Below the pieces are notes generated by a model. It did not search any database, was not told where the DNA came from, and saw nothing but the letters and a program-made list of their open reading frames with translations. Shown one piece after another: positions 63,125-64,000 of a stretch of DNA of 64,000 bases. The stretch lies in the NCBI RefSeq assembly GCF_003075525.1, contig NZ_QDDR01000010.1, positions 1 to 64,000 on the forward strand. The letters are read 5' to 3'. Every line of letters begins with the position of its first letter. The stretch's first letter is position 1. Made by a program: the position numbers and the translations under genes. The DNA comes from Pararhodobacter aggregans. GTDB taxonomy: Bacteria; Pseudomonadota; Alphaproteobacteria; Rhodobacterales; Rhodobacteraceae.

Positions 63125-64000
63125 TCACTGCGCGTAAAGCGCGCGCAGCCAGTCGACGATCAGCCCCCGGGCCTCGCGAAAGCGCGAGTGGCAGGCGATC
63201 AGAAACCCGTGGTCGGCGTCGGCGTATTCCTTGACCACCACGTCATTGCCCGCCTCGACCAGCCGCGCGGCATAGGCGCGCGCCTCGAAGCGCAGCGGGT
63301 CCAGCCCGGCGGTGATAATCAGCGCGGGCGGCAGGCCCTTGATCGCCGCCTCCGGGGCCAGCACCGGCGACAGAAGCGGGTTGCGCAAATTCTCCTCGAC
63401 GCCCGCGTAGCAGACGGAGAAGGCGTGCAGCCGCGCGGCCGGGAAGATCGACTGCGGCTCCAGCTTGTCCTCGGGCGCGGTCACGGCATCGAGGAACGGA
63501 TAGGACAACAGCTGCCCCAGCACGCGGAAATCCCCCGTCTCCTGCGCCATGAGGCAGATCGCAGCGGTTAGGTTGCCGCCCGCCGAATGGCCGCCAAGGG
63601 CGATCCGCGCCGGATCGCCCCCCAGCGCGGCGGCATTGGCAAAGGCCCAGGCGGTGATGTCATAGCCTTCATGCAGCGCCGTCGGGAACGGATGTTCCGG
63701 CGCCAGCCGGTAGTCGAGGTCGATGACCACGGCATCCAGACGGCTGGCCAGATACGCGCAGAACACCGTGTCCCGCTCCTGATAGCCGCGCACGAAGCCG
63801 CCGCCATGGATGTTGACGAAGATCGGCCGCGGCCCGGCGGCGGGCGCCTTGGGCGTGACGATCACGATCCGGGTGTCGCCCGCGCGGGTCGGGATGAACC
63901 GCTCCTCGGCCGTGCAGAGGTCGAGGTCGGCCATCAGGTCCGGGGTCAATTGGGTGGCAACCAGATTGGTCGACCGCAATTGCCCGGCCAGGATCAGCCG
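63125..64000 (-). CDS. Alpha/beta hydrolase, hormone-sensitive-lipase family (partial)
   Basis: Truncated by the window edge: 291 codons are present and the true start lies beyond base 64000. HSL-type esterase with the oxyanion motif IHGGGFVRG, nucleophile GGHSAGGNL, Asp in ITAGLDPLRFEA and His in ADADHGFLI. Likely hydrolyses short acyl esters or lactones. It ends 36 bp before tctC on the same strand, so it is the upstream partner of the tctCBA operon. Confidence 0.88.
   Translation of the reverse strand, partial: RLILAGQLRSTNLVATQLTPDLMADLDLCTAEERFIPTRAGDTRIVIVTPKAPAAGPRPIFVNIHGGGFVRGYQERDTVFCAYLASRLDAVVIDLDYRLAPEHPFPTALHEGYDITAWAFANAAALGGDPARIALGGHSAGGNLTAAICLMAQETGDFRVLGQLLSYPFLDAVTAPEDKLEPQSIFPAARLHAFSVCYAGVEENLRNPLLSPVLAPEAAIKGLPPALIITAGLDPLRFEARAYAARLVEAGNDVVVKEYADADHGFLIACHSRFREARGLIVDWLRALYAQ

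Overview
The window is 64 kb of very GC-rich bacterial chromosome packed with short operons and with no phage, plasmid or CRISPR content. The gene set (ccmABCDG heme export in the order known from Rhodobacter, a MetRS of the alphaproteobacterial FSTSQ type, a Hint-domain protein, PhnM beside a DUF1045 protein, DUF1638, DUF1993 and DUF2239 proteins) points to an alphaproteobacterium of the Rhodobacterales (Rhodobacter/Paracoccus/roseobacter kind). Genus cannot be fixed from the sequence alone.

Layout. 0.2-7.5 kb: class IV aminotransferase, zinc-ribbon ion channel, UspA, hydrolase, pyrF, tgt, enoyl-CoA hydratase and an Fe-S pair (DUF59 protein plus A-type carrier). 7.7-15.6 kb: ilvD, tpiA, two secreted proteins (a trypsin-like protease with Cys-rich repeats and a repeat protein) and metG with its terminator. 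15.7-22.5 kb: exported and small unknowns, a PLP lyase/hydrolase operon, HAD hydrolase, an SDR lacking the usual catalytic residues, a Hint protein lacking its cysteine, and a tandem UspA. 22.5-25.3 kb: phosphonate genes phnM and DUF1045 plus a DMT transporter.

25.3-31.4 kb is the most distinctive block. It is a minus-strand operon encoding a 907-residue fusion of an aryl-CoA hydroxylase and an aryl-CoA ligase, a fumarylpyruvate hydrolase, a gentisate 1,2-dioxygenase and a probable maleylpyruvate isomerase, divergent from an IclR regulator. It reads as a compact route from salicylate (or a close hydroxybenzoate) through gentisyl-CoA and gentisate to fumarate and pyruvate. 31.4-41.4 kb: META-domain protein, tRNA-Leu(CAA), DedA-like protein/DsbB, GNAT, hemerythrin and LysR, aspS, an ExeA-type ATPase divergent from an exopolysaccharide sugar transferase, and rhomboid. 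41.5-48.3 kb: a polar amino acid/amine ABC transporter in one operon with two PuuA-like glutamine-synthetase paralogues and a PuuD-like amidotransferase. 48.4-51.8 kb: ccmABCDG plus DUF1638. 51.9-64 kb: AI-2E transporter, a RAYT (REP-associated tyrosine transposase) with its REP elements, lepA, an enolase-superfamily enzyme, GIY-YIG and DUF2239 genes around a 20-bp palindrome, thrS, and a tripartite tricarboxylate transporter behind a partial esterase.

Two repeat systems run through the window. (1) Nine REP palindromes (GTAG plus a 20-nt hairpin) lie in four clusters, two of which flank the RAYT gene, so the enzyme and its substrates are both present. (2) Seven GC-rich units stand between a stop codon and the next gene; six have a fixed polarity (stop codon, then strong hairpins, then a TATTT-containing core) and look like mobile or standardised gene-end elements.
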